The notes under the pieces are model-generated. The model ran no database searches and was not told the origin of the DNA. It saw only the letters and a list, made by a program, of their open reading frames with translations. Of a stretch of DNA of 64,000 nucleotides, positions 1 through 7,777 are shown piece by piece. This DNA comes from Dehalococcoidia bacterium (lineage in GTDB: Bacteria; Chloroflexota; Dehalococcoidia; DSTF01; JACRBR01): assembly GCA_040902535.1 (NCBI GenBank), contig JBBDXD010000025.1, positions 1 through 64,000 of the forward strand, given 5' to 3'. Within the stretch, counting starts at the first letter, position 1; each line of letters starts with the position of its first letter. The translations under genes and the position numbers were made by a program.

Positions 1-470
1 GAAGGACCCGGTCGGACTCTCACAATGAGTGGACCAAAGATCGGGGGCAGGTCAAAGACAAACGCGTCATTTCCGTCGCTGGTCAGCTTGGCCAGGCCAT
101 ACCGCACAAGGTCGAGGGCAAGCTCGCACGAGCCGATGCGCCCACAGTGTTGAATCAACGAATCGGCCCATGCGTGAGGGTCGGTGGTCGATGCCGCCAA
201 TGGAACACCGACACCGCGCGCACCCTCATCCGCGAACAATGAGAGGGCCTTATTCCATCCGTTCTTTGTCAGTTCGTAGCGATCGCTTTGTAGCTCGCGC
301 TTGCTTGCCTGAGGATCAAGACACAGCAGGTAGAAGAAATATGCATCCATGCTGCGCACGAGTTCGAATAGGGCCATGCGGCGGTCGCCGTCGCCAACGC
401 TTCGCTTGACGCGCGACTCTTCCGCCGTCAGCAGCGTCCGCAGTTCCGACACGGGATCTGTCTCTTGCAT
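1..470 (-). CDS. hypothetical protein, C-terminus cut by window edge
   Basis: An open frame starts at ATG 470-468 (MQETDPVSELRTLLTAEESR) and runs without a stop off the left edge, giving at least 156 residues. The visible part is mostly helical in appearance, with SMDAYFFYLLCLDP near residue 45, and I recognise no family. It begins 82 bp after the stop of the HEPN gene on the same strand, so the two are probably co-transcribed and this may be a partner protein of that gene. It lies in the older, degraded island. Codon use looks normal for a real gene. The function is unknown, and the missing C-terminus could hold the informative domain. Confidence 0.6.
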   Translation of the reverse strand, partial: MQETDPVSELRTLLTAEESRVKRSVGDGDRRMALFELVRSMDAYFFYLLCLDPQASKRELQSDRYELTKNGWNKALSLFADEGARGVGVPLAASTTDPHAWADSLIQHCGRIGSCELALDLVRYGLAKLTSDGNDAFVFDLPPIFGPLIVRVRPGP

Positions 471-552
471 GCCGCTCGATCTCAGGTTGCCAGGTGCATG
501 TTGGTGGAGTCGCCACGGCTGAGCTCCTGATGGATTCTATGAGATGGCTCGG

Positions 553-1971
553 TTAGTCCGTTCGCTCCGCGGCTTCGCCATACCGCATGACACCGGCGGC
601 GTCGAGCGTGTAGGTCAGACTCGCGCCGAATATCGTCCCATGCTGCTCCCATTCGAACTCTTCAGCTACGCCGAATTCGCATCGAATTATCGCGCTCAAC
701 ACCCTTTTGCATCTCGACGCAGCTGTTTCATCGACCGCCGCCAGGTCGCCGTGAACCGCAGAGTTCCTTAGTTGCGTCGTCACTCTGAAATCATCAACGA
801 AGGCCGTATCAAGCTTGTGGCTCTCGGCATAGAACTGGACACGCTCCGTTAGCGTCGAGTCGATCAGCCGTTGCCGGACAGCCTGCTTGACCTCATCACC
901 CAGCGTTGCCGCAAGCTCCATCGCAGCTTCAAAGCGCGCGAGCCGCTCCTGCACCACAGGAATCGGCGAGTTGGTCGAGGCCCAGTAGTTCACGATCGCT
1001 TCGACGCCGATGAAGAAGGAAAATAGCTTGTCTGTTGGTGTCGCCGACCGAATGCCCTTCTCGTACCACCTCAGCGAGAGTGCTCTTGCCCTCGACGCTC
1101 GACTACTTTCCAGGATGAAAGGAAGCAGAGCGTCGATTGTGTCTATCTCATCGTGGCCAGCAGCCCGCGGGACTAAGGTCTTCACGGGCACGTAGACCTT
1201 TCCTTGCTGCTGCTCTCGCGAGGCCTGATAGTCCTCGGCGAAGACGACTTCCCCGGCGGCATGATCGCCCATCGCGAGTGCAATGAGCCCGAGCACCGAT
1301 TGCACCAGTAGTTGTGCTTCTCGTTCGGTCTCGCCTCGCGCAACTACTTCGATGAAGCGACCCTCGGCGGACGCAGCCTCCATACCTCCGCCCTCGATCA
1401 CCCACTTTGCTCCTTCCGCGGAAACCTGGTCGAATGGCGTCACTTGCTCCCCTCGCATCTCGCCAGTGACGAAGCGCACGAGGGTGCCGTCTAAGCGTAT
1501 GACCGTATCCTCTGACCAATCGAGGTATGGGACGGCGATTACGCGGCGGTGAAAGACCCCGAGATCGGGAACGAAGACGAGCTTTGTGGGCGGTGCCGCG
1601 AGCCCCTCCGTCCACACCTGAGTGACGTTCTCTCTTTCCCAGCGAATGTTCTCGATGCGATCGACAGCCGTAGGATCGGCGAGCTGCAAAGCGAGCTTCG
1701 TGTATTGATGCGGTGGCGACAACACCTTGGAGCCCTGGGCGTCATTGAGCGGACCCGCTAGCGGAGCTTCCTGATCACCAGGCGAGTCTGACGTGCCGGT
1801 GAAGAACGAAACACCTTCAATGGGTGGATCCCAGTAGAGCACTCCCCGTTGGTGTTCTTCGCGGCTCAGTTTCAAGGATCCTCCCCGAGTTGCGGGCCAG
1901 GTGCGGCGCCACTTGACCTCGCACCATGGCAGGAATAGAAGAACTGTCGGCCCAGGGATGGTTGCGGTCAA
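553..1971 (-). CDS. ApeA-like HEPN-domain protein, putative defence ribonuclease
   Basis: The 472-residue protein has an N-terminal beta-rich half (about 1-250) without a recognised family. Its C-terminal helical half (about 270-440) looks like an Apea-like HEPN domain: ALSLRWYEKGI, then FSFFIGVEAIVNYW, then LRNSAVHGDL near residue 415. RNSAVH fits the R-x4-H catalytic motif of HEPN ribonucleases. Proteins of this architecture act in abortive phage defence by cutting RNA, so an antiviral role is inferred from family and from position in an island. It follows a broken rusA paralogue, the same place where the neighbouring island keeps its SIR2 cassette. The gene itself is intact although the genes upstream are decayed, which suggests that it is either recent or selected. 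The alternative is a non-catalytic HEPN protein. Confidence 0.7.
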   Translation of the reverse strand: MTATIPGPTVLLFLPWCEVKWRRTWPATRGGSLKLSREEHQRGVLYWDPPIEGVSFFTGTSDSPGDQEAPLAGPLNDAQGSKVLSPPHQYTKLALQLADPTAVDRIENIRWERENVTQVWTEGLAAPPTKLVFVPDLGVFHRRVIAVPYLDWSEDTVIRLDGTLVRFVTGEMRGEQVTPFDQVSAEGAKWVIEGGGMEAASAEGRFIEVVARGETEREAQLLVQSVLGLIALAMGDHAAGEVVFAEDYQASREQQQGKVYVPVKTLVPRAAGHDEIDTIDALLPFILESSRASRARALSLRWYEKGIRSATPTDKLFSFFIGVEAIVNYWASTNSPIPVVQERLARFEAAMELAATLGDEVKQAVRQRLIDSTLTERVQFYAESHKLDTAFVDDFRVTTQLRNSAVHGDLAAVDETAASRCKRVLSAIIRCEFGVAEEFEWEQHGTIFGASLTYTLDAAGVMRYGEAAERTD

Positions 1972-2007
1972 GCACCCTCATCCTCACCGATTGGTATAAG
2001 TCAGACT

Positions 2008-2417
2008 TCACGCACGCTTCCATTCCAAGAAGGTTCGAACGGCCAGTTCGAGTGATCGCTGTTTCGCGGGGCTCAGCGCTTGGACGGGCGAGAACAAGCG
2101 GCACTGTGCTGAAAGCTCTTCCAGCCAAGCGGCGAGGCGCGGATGCTCTCCCGGTCGGAGCTTCAGGAGTTCGGCCTCCTCCTCCAGCATCTGGAGGTTG
2201 TTGGCCGCCCAAGTTGCACACCCATCGGGCGTTGCCTTATCAGGTGACGTACCAAGGAGCCATGACTTTTCACGGCATATTTCCCTGCTGTTCGCTCGAC
2301 GATGCCATAACGACGACCGAAGTCAGCGTTGGCAAGGATCTCCAAGTTCGCCGAAGCGGTAGCGATTCGCTCACGCTTGTGCTCGAACATGTCGCGATTC
2401 AAGTTTCTCTTAGGCAT
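2008..2417 (-). pseudogene. frameshifted small island gene
   Basis: Two reading frames make one broken gene. Frame one starts at 2417 (MPKRNLNRDMFEHKRERIAT) and reads well to about 2225. The other frame carries on with TPDGCATWAANNLQ, MLEEEAELLKLRPGEHPRLA and the C-terminus ending at 2008. A single missing base near 2222-2230 would join HL to DKATPDGCATWAANN. The rejoined product would be about 136 residues, helical and charged, of no family I know. It starts 3 nt after the end of the broken rusA copy, so the two formed an operon. The decay fits an abandoned element. Confidence 0.55.
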
Positions 2418-2419
2418 CC

Positions 2420-2841
2420 TCAGCCTCCGTCTCGCTCCACTCCAACTCGACCTGATACCGCAGCCCCTCCAGCCGGAACCGGCAGCCGCTCAAGTGTCAG
2501 CCGTGAGACGACTGAATCATCGCGGAAGGCGATGGCGCGGTCAGGCTTCGCCGCGTCGGGCAGCTCGGCCCACAGGGACGGGTCCACCGGCATGCGCGGA
2601 TGCACCGCCATGAGCGCGTCGCATGCCGGTCGCGAAGTTGTCCAGGTCGCCGGCGCCGGCCGGCGCGTACACGCGGACCGTTAACGACACCGGGCCGTCG
2701 CCAAGCACACGGCCGTCGAGCGCGGCGCACGCGGCAATGCGGAGCGCCTTGATGCGTGGGACCTCGGCCGGCTTGCGCCACATTGAGTTGGCGCCGTCCT
2801 TCTTCGGCGGCACGCCCCTGCACTGCGAATGCGATCTTCAT
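2420..2841 (-). pseudogene. broken RusA-like Holliday junction resolvase (paralogue of 6741-7169)
   Basis: Pieced together, this matches the intact RusA-like protein at 6741-7169 nearly residue for residue (PPKKDGANSMWRK, LRIAACAALDGR, AGDLDNFATG, MAVHP-MPVDPSLWAE, PDRAIAFRDD-VVSR). Two indels break it. One extra base near 2815 separates the start MKIAFAVQG from VPPKKDG. A 2-base deletion near 2626 (GGCAT-GCGAC against GGCATCTGCGAC in the intact copy) separates FATG from DALMAVHP. It is therefore not functional as one protein. It shows that an element related to the 18.5-kb island once occupied this place. Confidence 0.85.
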
Positions 2842-2886
2842 GGCGCATGGTACGGCGTGGAAAGCGTGGGCGAGGCCGGCCACGTC

Positions 2887-2932
2887 TGGAGCGGGACATG
2901 GGACTCGACCCCACGAACCCTCTGCTCGGCAA
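2887..2932 (-). repeat. degenerate tRNA-Gly 3' end, old attachment-site relic
   Basis: On the minus strand this resembles the 3' half of tRNA-Gly(CCC), including the terminal CCA, with about five differences and one inserted base relative to the 45-bp attachment repeat. No 5' half follows at higher coordinates. The anticodon-loop position reads TTGCCGA rather than TTCCCAA, but the T-arm and acceptor match the CCC gene better than the tRNA-Gly(GCC) at 57235. I read it as an attachment site from an earlier integration. Confidence 0.65.
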
Positions 2933-3127
2933 GCAAGAGGGCACTGCGTCGTGGATCCCTGCCTGGGAGGCAAGAGGTCATGGATCGTTCCTTGAGGCAT
3001 GTGCGCCGGCCCGGCGGCGGGTGCACTCTTCAACCTACACGCGACGAAGGCCGCTGTCGGTATCGGTCCCGCGCGCCGACCGGCGCCCGCGCACGACCGA
3101 TGCGGCGGTCGTCGTGCGTGGTTCTCT

Positions 3128-3172
3128 TGGAGCGGGAGATGGGACTCGAACCCACGACCCTCTGCTTGGGAA
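3128..3172. other. attL, distal attachment repeat
   Basis: The 45 bases are identical to 21627-21671 and correspond to the 3' half of tRNA-Gly(CCC) including CCA. The match stops abruptly after TTGGGAA, where this copy continues CAAGTT and the tRNA continues GCAGAT. It is not a functional tRNA because the 5' half is missing. Confidence 0.9.
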
Positions 3173-3364
3173 CAAGTTAGGGCTTGTGCAAGCTGCTCCA
3201 GATTCGAATTAGGCCCCGAAATCGATGCAAGCTGCACCTAATTAGGCGCACATCTCGCAGCACGTTGCCGCGTCGATCCTACCATAGATAAGAACGCTCG
3301 ACAGATCGAGTAGTTTCCGCTTTCTGGAAGACTAACGGTGCACTCGCAACGCGTCCAGTGAGGC

Positions 3365-4069
3365 TTATTCATGCATATCGCCCAACATCGGCCGAACGAT
3401 CAATTCCTCGACCACGGCTTGCTCGCTAAGGGTCAATATCGCCGCGACTAGCTTGGCGATGTCCTCCGGCTGGAGGAGACGATTCTCCGGGAGGGTCTCG
3501 CCCTCCCATAGATCCGTGAGCGTTCCTCCAGGCGAGAGGAATGTCACCCCCACACCGTCGTTCATCAGCTCCCGTCTAAGGTTGATTGCATACCCTCGGA
3601 GAGCCCACTTTGCGACTCCGTAGAGTGGCCCAATCGGATAGGGCTCATATGCCGCCGTCGAGCCCATCAAGATGATCTTTGATCCATGCTGAGTCTTTAG
3701 GTCATCGATGAACATCGTTACCGTCCGATGGATCGAGAAGAAGTTGACATCCAATGTCTCCCTTAACTCATCGATGGCGCCTCCTGAAAGCGAACCCTCT
3801 ATGAAGATCCCCGCGTTCAGCACTAGAATTTCGGGCACAAACCCGGAAGTAGTGCAGAACTTGCGCAAAGCGTCCTGGTCCTCGGCCTTTGCCACGTCAC
3901 ACACGAAGTGCGCAATTTTCCCTCGGCAGGCGGTTCGCAATTCACCGGCGGTGCGCTCGAGCGTCTCACGGTTCCGGGCTACAAGGAGAAGTTCGTGACC
4001 CGCTCGACCCAGCTCAAACGCGATCGCCTTTCCGATCCCTCGACTGCCACCGGTTATCAGTGCTCTCAT
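3365..4069 (-). CDS. short-chain dehydrogenase/reductase (island cassette)
   Basis: A classical SDR of 234 residues. The NAD(P)-binding motif TGGSRGIG lies at residues 6-13, NAG near 89, and the catalytic Ser (MGSTAA), Tyr and Lys (YGVAK) near 133-151. The C-terminus is short. It is the last gene of the same-strand set SIR2 / GNAT-like / SET / SDR and its start overlaps the SET gene stop by 4 bp, implying translational coupling. The substrate cannot be told. SDRs often use NAD(P), so a link to a SIR2-like NAD-consuming protein is possible but is only inference. It ends about 190 bp from the element end. Confidence 0.85.
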   Translation of the reverse strand: MRALITGGSRGIGKAIAFELGRAGHELLLVARNRETLERTAGELRTACRGKIAHFVCDVAKAEDQDALRKFCTTSGFVPEILVLNAGIFIEGSLSGGAIDELRETLDVNFFSIHRTVTMFIDDLKTQHGSKIILMGSTAAYEPYPIGPLYGVAKWALRGYAINLRRELMNDGVGVTFLSPGGTLTDLWEGETLPENRLLQPEDIAKLVAAILTLSEQAVVEELIVRPMLGDMHE

Positions 4070-4626
4070 TTCGCGTTCCCTTCTCGGTCGCGCCGCATAC
4101 GTTCTAGCCGTCGCTGGACGAACGGAGCCAGGTGCGCTTCGTACGTCTCATACACCTGCGGTAGACTCCAGTCCCTTCCGGTTATCTGTCCCCGACATGA
4201 GGCGGCGCCGCAATTGCAAGACGTCTTCATCACGTAGGTCTGATCCAGAAGCTCAATCGCATAGTCGATGGTTAGCTCCTCGCCGGCGTCAATGTCGCGG
4301 CGGGCGACCAGCGTGATCTCATCGTTCAGCCAGAGGTTCGGATCGCAGCTATGGTTCATGCAATCGTCCAAGCCCAAGCCATCCTCAGGCGGTGACGCCA
4401 GATAAACATCCTCAGCGAGACCCACGTTCGAGTGAGCCAGGCCCTTGCCGGCCTTGAAATCAGCCATTGTGACGACGACGCCGCCCCAGATGATTACCGT
4501 TGCGTTACGCTTGATCGGGCGCGCCGTGAACAAGCCTTCCCCCTCGACTTTGGATGGCCCGACCCACAATCCGTCGATCATCCAAGACTTACGAGGGATC
4601 CATGAGAAGTCATACGACACGGACAC
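4066..4626 (-). CDS. SET-domain protein (putative protein-lysine methyltransferase)
   Basis: The 186-residue protein contains a SET fold. The N-terminal VGPSKVEGEGLFTA segment is followed by the AdoMet/pseudoknot motif MNHSCDPN near residue 89, then AGEELTIDYA near 113, and a post-SET cysteine cluster C-x-C-x4-C (CNCGAASC) near 137-144 that would bind zinc. These are the residues expected of an active enzyme. SET proteins are mainly eukaryotic and are patchy in bacteria, which fits horizontal transfer. It lies 15 bp behind the membrane GNAT-like gene and overlaps the SDR gene by 4 bp, so it belongs to a compact operon. The target protein is unknown. Confidence 0.85.
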   Translation of the reverse strand: MSVSYDFSWIPRKSWMIDGLWVGPSKVEGEGLFTARPIKRNATVIIWGGVVVTMADFKAGKGLAHSNVGLAEDVYLASPPEDGLGLDDCMNHSCDPNLWLNDEITLVARRDIDAGEELTIDYAIELLDQTYVMKTSCNCGAASCRGQITGRDWSLPQVYETYEAHLAPFVQRRLERMRRDREGNAK

Positions 4627-4641
4627 AGCCCCCGGCTTGCG

Positions 4642-5574
4642 TCACGTCAACGCACAGGAATCCGGCAAGTCTGCCTCGTAAAGGTTCAGTAGTGAGTTGA
4701 GGTAACTCTGGTACGCAAAGTCTTTCGCTGCATCGTGACGGAAAATCGGCCGATAGATTTCGAGGTACACAAAGCGAAGTATCTCCATGATTGCCGCACG
4801 ACTGAGGTTGCCTTGCGCGATCGGCGTGGCATTCAAAGGTGCGTACATCAGCGCCATGCTCTCTTCGGAGTACTTGCCATTCGCCGCTACGACCATCTGA
4901 GGTTGTAAGTAGTCGACATCGACTTTGAAGATGTTGATTCCCAATCGACGCGCCGTCTCGCGGAAGAGCCGAATCCGTGCCTTGCGCTCCGCGTTCTGCT
5001 TCTCGCTCAACCGCTGGTCGGGTGCTTGAACTTCAAAGACGATCGCTCGGCACCCGCGAAGCTCCTTGGTCACAAGTCGTCCGAGGGCCTTCAACATATC
5101 GGGCGCACACCGACGCCGCGCAAGATTCTCCGTCGTATCAATTCCGTAGTACGCGATGAACAGGAACTTCCACTCCGTGCTGTATATCGCCTTCAACATA
5201 CAGACGACTTTGTCATTGACCTTACCGACGAAGAAAAAGTGCAGACACGTATGAGTCTTCGTTTTGCGCAGCGCCCTGTCCTCGTCGAGCCACGACACAA
5301 CCTCAGCCGAGTCGACGCGACACTCCTCGGCAAAGAGCCTCTCATACAACTCAACCATGGCTTCAACGTCACGATCCGAGGACTTCTTCATCCGGCGAAC
5401 CCGGACAGATTTCCTCGCTCGAATGCGGTCGTAGGCAAGCATCGCCAGCAGCGTCCCGAGCAGCCCGGCGAGCACCAATAGTCCCCATGCTGTGAACGGC
5501 GATGTTAACCAATCGGGCCCCGCCGCCCCTATATTCGAACCCTGATCGAATATGTCGAGATTCACCCTCAGCAC
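4642..5574 (-). CDS. membrane-anchored GNAT-like acetyltransferase
   Basis: Of 310 residues, about 28-48 form one transmembrane helix (FTAWGLLVLAGLLGTLLAML), followed by basic residues, so the bulk should be cytoplasmic. Residues 65-220 look like a GNAT fold: DRDVEAMVELYERLFAEE at the start, central strands HFFFVGKVNDKVVCMLKA and FLFIAYYGI, and a C-terminal helix RLFRETARRLGINIF. The acetyl-CoA loop is not a textbook R/QxxGxG/A, so activity is uncertain. The last 90 residues are unassigned. It sits 131 bp after the SIR2-like gene and 15 bp before SET on the same strand. A membrane-bound GNAT in a defence-like cassette is unusual. Confidence 0.6.
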   Translation of the reverse strand: MLRVNLDIFDQGSNIGAAGPDWLTSPFTAWGLLVLAGLLGTLLAMLAYDRIRARKSVRVRRMKKSSDRDVEAMVELYERLFAEECRVDSAEVVSWLDEDRALRKTKTHTCLHFFFVGKVNDKVVCMLKAIYSTEWKFLFIAYYGIDTTENLARRRCAPDMLKALGRLVTKELRGCRAIVFEVQAPDQRLSEKQNAERKARIRLFRETARRLGINIFKVDVDYLQPQMVVAANGKYSEESMALMYAPLNATPIAQGNLSRAAIMEILRFVYLEIYRPIFRHDAAKDFAYQSYLNSLLNLYEADLPDSCALT

Positions 5575-5705
5575 CTGGTCGCCTTGGAATATTTCTGAAA
5601 TGTTACAGCGCGCGGCCCAAGAATGCGAACGCTAGTGCTTCGCTAATCCGGGGCGATTCAGACTGAGGTGACGTTCGAGCTACGGCCGACAACGCGTACG
5701 TGGAC

Positions 5706-6740
5706 CTAGGGATCCCAAACCTTGCGATCCGCGGCAGTAAAGTCCCGCAAAGAGTTGAAGACGACGACACGTGTTTGCGGCCCGATTCCCCGCTGCAGCA
5801 CATCACGTGTTCTCCGTCGTGCTTCTGGATCGGGGTTCACGATAGTGAGGGCTCGAAGATTCCCGCCTTTGGTGTTCGTACGGAAGAGTGCCGTCGAGTG
5901 CAGATCCGTAGCTGGGAAAGAATAGCCGATCACGACGATGCTCCGAGATGAATAGAGTTCTCGACCAGCGAGCTTCCAAAGACGTGCGAATACGCCTTCG
6001 TCGAACCGCTTTTGTGATTCGGGAGGGATTATCGTAAACCGAAGATTTCCCCGCTGGCGGGTATAGGGACGTTCCTTCAAACGCACATTGGCGGGCGTCG
6101 CCTCATCATCGACGATGAAGTGCAGTGACCCGTGCAATTTCAGCAGGGTGACTGTGTCCACTCGCGTCGCGATCCGATCTGGCGACCAATGGTGATCTCC
6201 TCGAAGGTTTCCACCTCCACCCGGCGAGAGTTCAAACCCATAGCCGTAGTGGGCATTCCACTTTCCGTCGCCGTGCCGCTTGAGGGCGTCGTCAATCAGG
6301 CAGTCATAGTTGAAGGACACTACGGAGTCGCCGACGCGGAGCTTCGCCACGAGCGCGTCATGATAGTCACAAGCGAGAGGCTTCTGATTCCCGCGACATA
6401 TTGACTCCTCGAAAACCGAAGCTATCGCTTGCTGTAACCGCACCCGCTTTTCCTTGAAGTCCGCGGTCTTGAAGTCCCGCTTCTCGCCGGTCGTCTTGAG
6501 CATCCGCTCGGAGTGTTCAAGAGTGGTGAACATCGTCTCCATTGTGGTGCGAAAGTTCGTGCCAAACAGCTCGACCGTGTCCTTGATCACGCCATCAATA
6601 ATCCTCTTGTGTTTCGGATCGTGGATGCGCTGAAGCTGCGTGTGGAAGTCAGCGTCTAGGGGCGGCAGGCACGGATTCACAGTCGGATCGACGAAGCTCG
6701 CACCCCGCGTTGCCCCCGCGCCCAACACAATGACAGCCAT
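5706..6740 (-). CDS. SIR2-like protein, candidate NAD-consuming defence effector
   Basis: The 344-residue protein has SIR2 superfamily marks: the nucleotide motif VIVLGAGATRGAS at the N-terminus, SFNYDCLIDDAL near residue 150 (conserved Asn/Asp), LLKLHGSLHF near 205 (candidate catalytic His), and VVIGYSFPATDLH near 272. No zinc-binding cysteines are seen, as in the SIR2-like proteins of anti-phage systems that deplete NAD+ rather than deacetylate. Its start abuts the stop of rusA with no gap. It is followed on the same strand by the GNAT-like, SET and SDR genes. An NADase function is inferred from family and context. A regulatory or non-enzymatic SIR2 fold is the alternative. Confidence 0.78.
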   Translation of the reverse strand: MAVIVLGAGATRGASFVDPTVNPCLPPLDADFHTQLQRIHDPKHKRIIDGVIKDTVELFGTNFRTTMETMFTTLEHSERMLKTTGEKRDFKTADFKEKRVRLQQAIASVFEESICRGNQKPLACDYHDALVAKLRVGDSVVSFNYDCLIDDALKRHGDGKWNAHYGYGFELSPGGGGNLRGDHHWSPDRIATRVDTVTLLKLHGSLHFIVDDEATPANVRLKERPYTRQRGNLRFTIIPPESQKRFDEGVFARLWKLAGRELYSSRSIVVIGYSFPATDLHSTALFRTNTKGGNLRALTIVNPDPEARRRTRDVLQRGIGPQTRVVVFNSLRDFTAADRKVWDP

Positions 6741-7169
6741 CTAGTTTCGGCCCTCTCGTTCAACCCAATCCAGTTCGACCTCGTAACGCACAACATCAGT
6801 TACGGGCAGCCTCTCGATGACGATCCGCGAGACTACGCAGTCGTCGCGGAAGGCAATCGCGCGATCAGGCCGCGCCTGCTCTGGCACCTCCGCCCACAGC
6901 GAAGGGTCCACGGGAGCTCGCGGATGTACTGCCATCAGCCCGTCGCAGATGCCCGTCGCAAAGTTGTCCAGGTCGCCTGCGCTGACAGGCGCAAAAACGC
7001 GGACGGTCAACGCCACCAGACCGTCTTCTGGTTCTCGGCCATCGAGCGCCGCGCATGCGGCGATACGGAACGTCTTGAGGCGCTGCACTTCCGCCTGCTT
7101 GCGCCACATCGAGTTGGCGCCGTCCTTCTTCGGCGGCACGCCGTCAACGGTGAATGTGACCTTCATCAT
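6741..7169 (-). CDS. rusA: RusA-like Holliday junction resolvase
   Basis: The 142-residue size is typical of RusA. The N-terminus has VTFTVDGVPPKKDGANSMWRK. The core carries acidic residues that fit the RusA metal site, in the motif SAGDLDNFATGICDGL and later RPDRAIAFRDD. RusA enzymes cut four-way DNA junctions during phage or prophage recombination and replication. The start codons ATG 7169 and ATG 7166 follow a TACACT box by 5 and 8 nt, which suggests a leaderless message starting at the second ATG. The stop abuts the SIR2 start. A frameshifted paralogue lies at 2420-2841. Confidence 0.85.
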   Translation of the reverse strand: MMKVTFTVDGVPPKKDGANSMWRKQAEVQRLKTFRIAACAALDGREPEDGLVALTVRVFAPVSAGDLDNFATGICDGLMAVHPRAPVDPSLWAEVPEQARPDRAIAFRDDCVVSRIVIERLPVTDVVRYEVELDWVEREGRN

Positions 7170-7232
7170 GGCAGAGTGTAACCGGCGCTCGCTTGTTGGC
7201 GATGCACGCCCGAACCCATGTAAGATCCACGC

Positions 7233-7433
7233 ATGAACCCGGCTCTGGAATTCGGCGAGCTCAAGCCAGGCGATCGCATCGAGACAGTCGATGGCTCCAT
7301 CGCGGAGGTGATCGCTTCCACGGAGGACGGCACGTGGATCCGGGTAAGGTACCTTGAGTCACCGGGCAATCCGTCCCTGGTCGGAACTGAGGATCTATGC
7401 TCGGAGGACGATCTCCGGATCGCGAAGGCTTAA
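7233..7433 (+). CDS. small hypothetical protein (SH3-like beta fold?)
   Basis: The 66-residue acidic protein has the pattern KPGDRIETVDGSIAEVIAST and WIRVRYL, which looks like a small beta-barrel (SH3- or KOW-like). It is divergent from rusA. A TAAGAT box at 7221-7226 lies 6 nt before the ATG, consistent with a leaderless transcript. I recognise no family. It might be a small regulator of the replication module, but nothing proves that. Confidence 0.6.
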   Translation: MNPALEFGELKPGDRIETVDGSIAEVIASTEDGTWIRVRYLESPGNPSLVGTEDLCSEDDLRIAKA

Positions 7434-7537
7434 AGGAGACAAACCGTAGCGGCCCACGCGCGATCGCTGCGTGGCGGTCAATTCATCGGCGTGAGAGCAC
7501 GGAAATGGAAAGGGCCGGCGCGAAGCCGGCCCAATCA

Positions 7538-7777
7538 TCAGGCACCTTGTTCCTTGTCGTAATCGAATGGCAGGCCATGCCAGCGCGTTAGCGCCATCCT
7601 CGTCGCCCATACTTTTGAGCCGTCCTTGTAGTTGCTCGCCGTCTTCTGCCCGCCCTTGCGCCCGTTTCGCTTCGCGGCGTCGGGGTGTCGTGCGTGCATC
7701 GTGAGTGCCGCCAGGCGCGCTCGCATGCTCGGACTGAGCTGCGAGCGCCGGCCGTCGTTGTTCGCGGCGCGGGCCAC
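7538..7777 (-). CDS. small basic hypothetical protein
   Basis: Seventy-nine residues, strongly basic, with NGRKGGQKTASNYKDGSKVW near the middle and ALTRWHGLPFDYDKEQGA at the end. It directly abuts the stop of the primase-helicase gene (start at 7777, primase end at 7778), so it is the second gene of that operon. Small basic proteins of this kind are common beside phage replication genes and often bind nucleic acid. That is inference, and no family is recognised. Confidence 0.6.
   Translation of the reverse strand: MARAANNDGRRSQLSPSMRARLAALTMHARHPDAAKRNGRKGGQKTASNYKDGSKVWATRMALTRWHGLPFDYDKEQGA

Larger units (their letters stand above)
1..3127. mobile_element. remnant of an older island related to the 18.5-kb element
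   Basis: The stretch contains the broken rusA paralogue, a broken small gene behind it, an intact HEPN cargo gene, an unknown partial gene and a degenerate tRNA 3' end. Its integrase, primase and most other backbone genes are absent here, as if a deletion had joined rusA to the attachment site. The left boundary lies outside the window. Nothing gene-like is seen between 2842 and 3127 apart from the degenerate tRNA tail. Confidence 0.65.

Noticed and set aside
2829-3212. Open frames reading MGLEPTTLCLG or GDGTRTHDPLLG
   Set aside because: These peptides are the translation of the tRNA-Gly 3' half in the attachment repeats, a well-known artefact, not genes.
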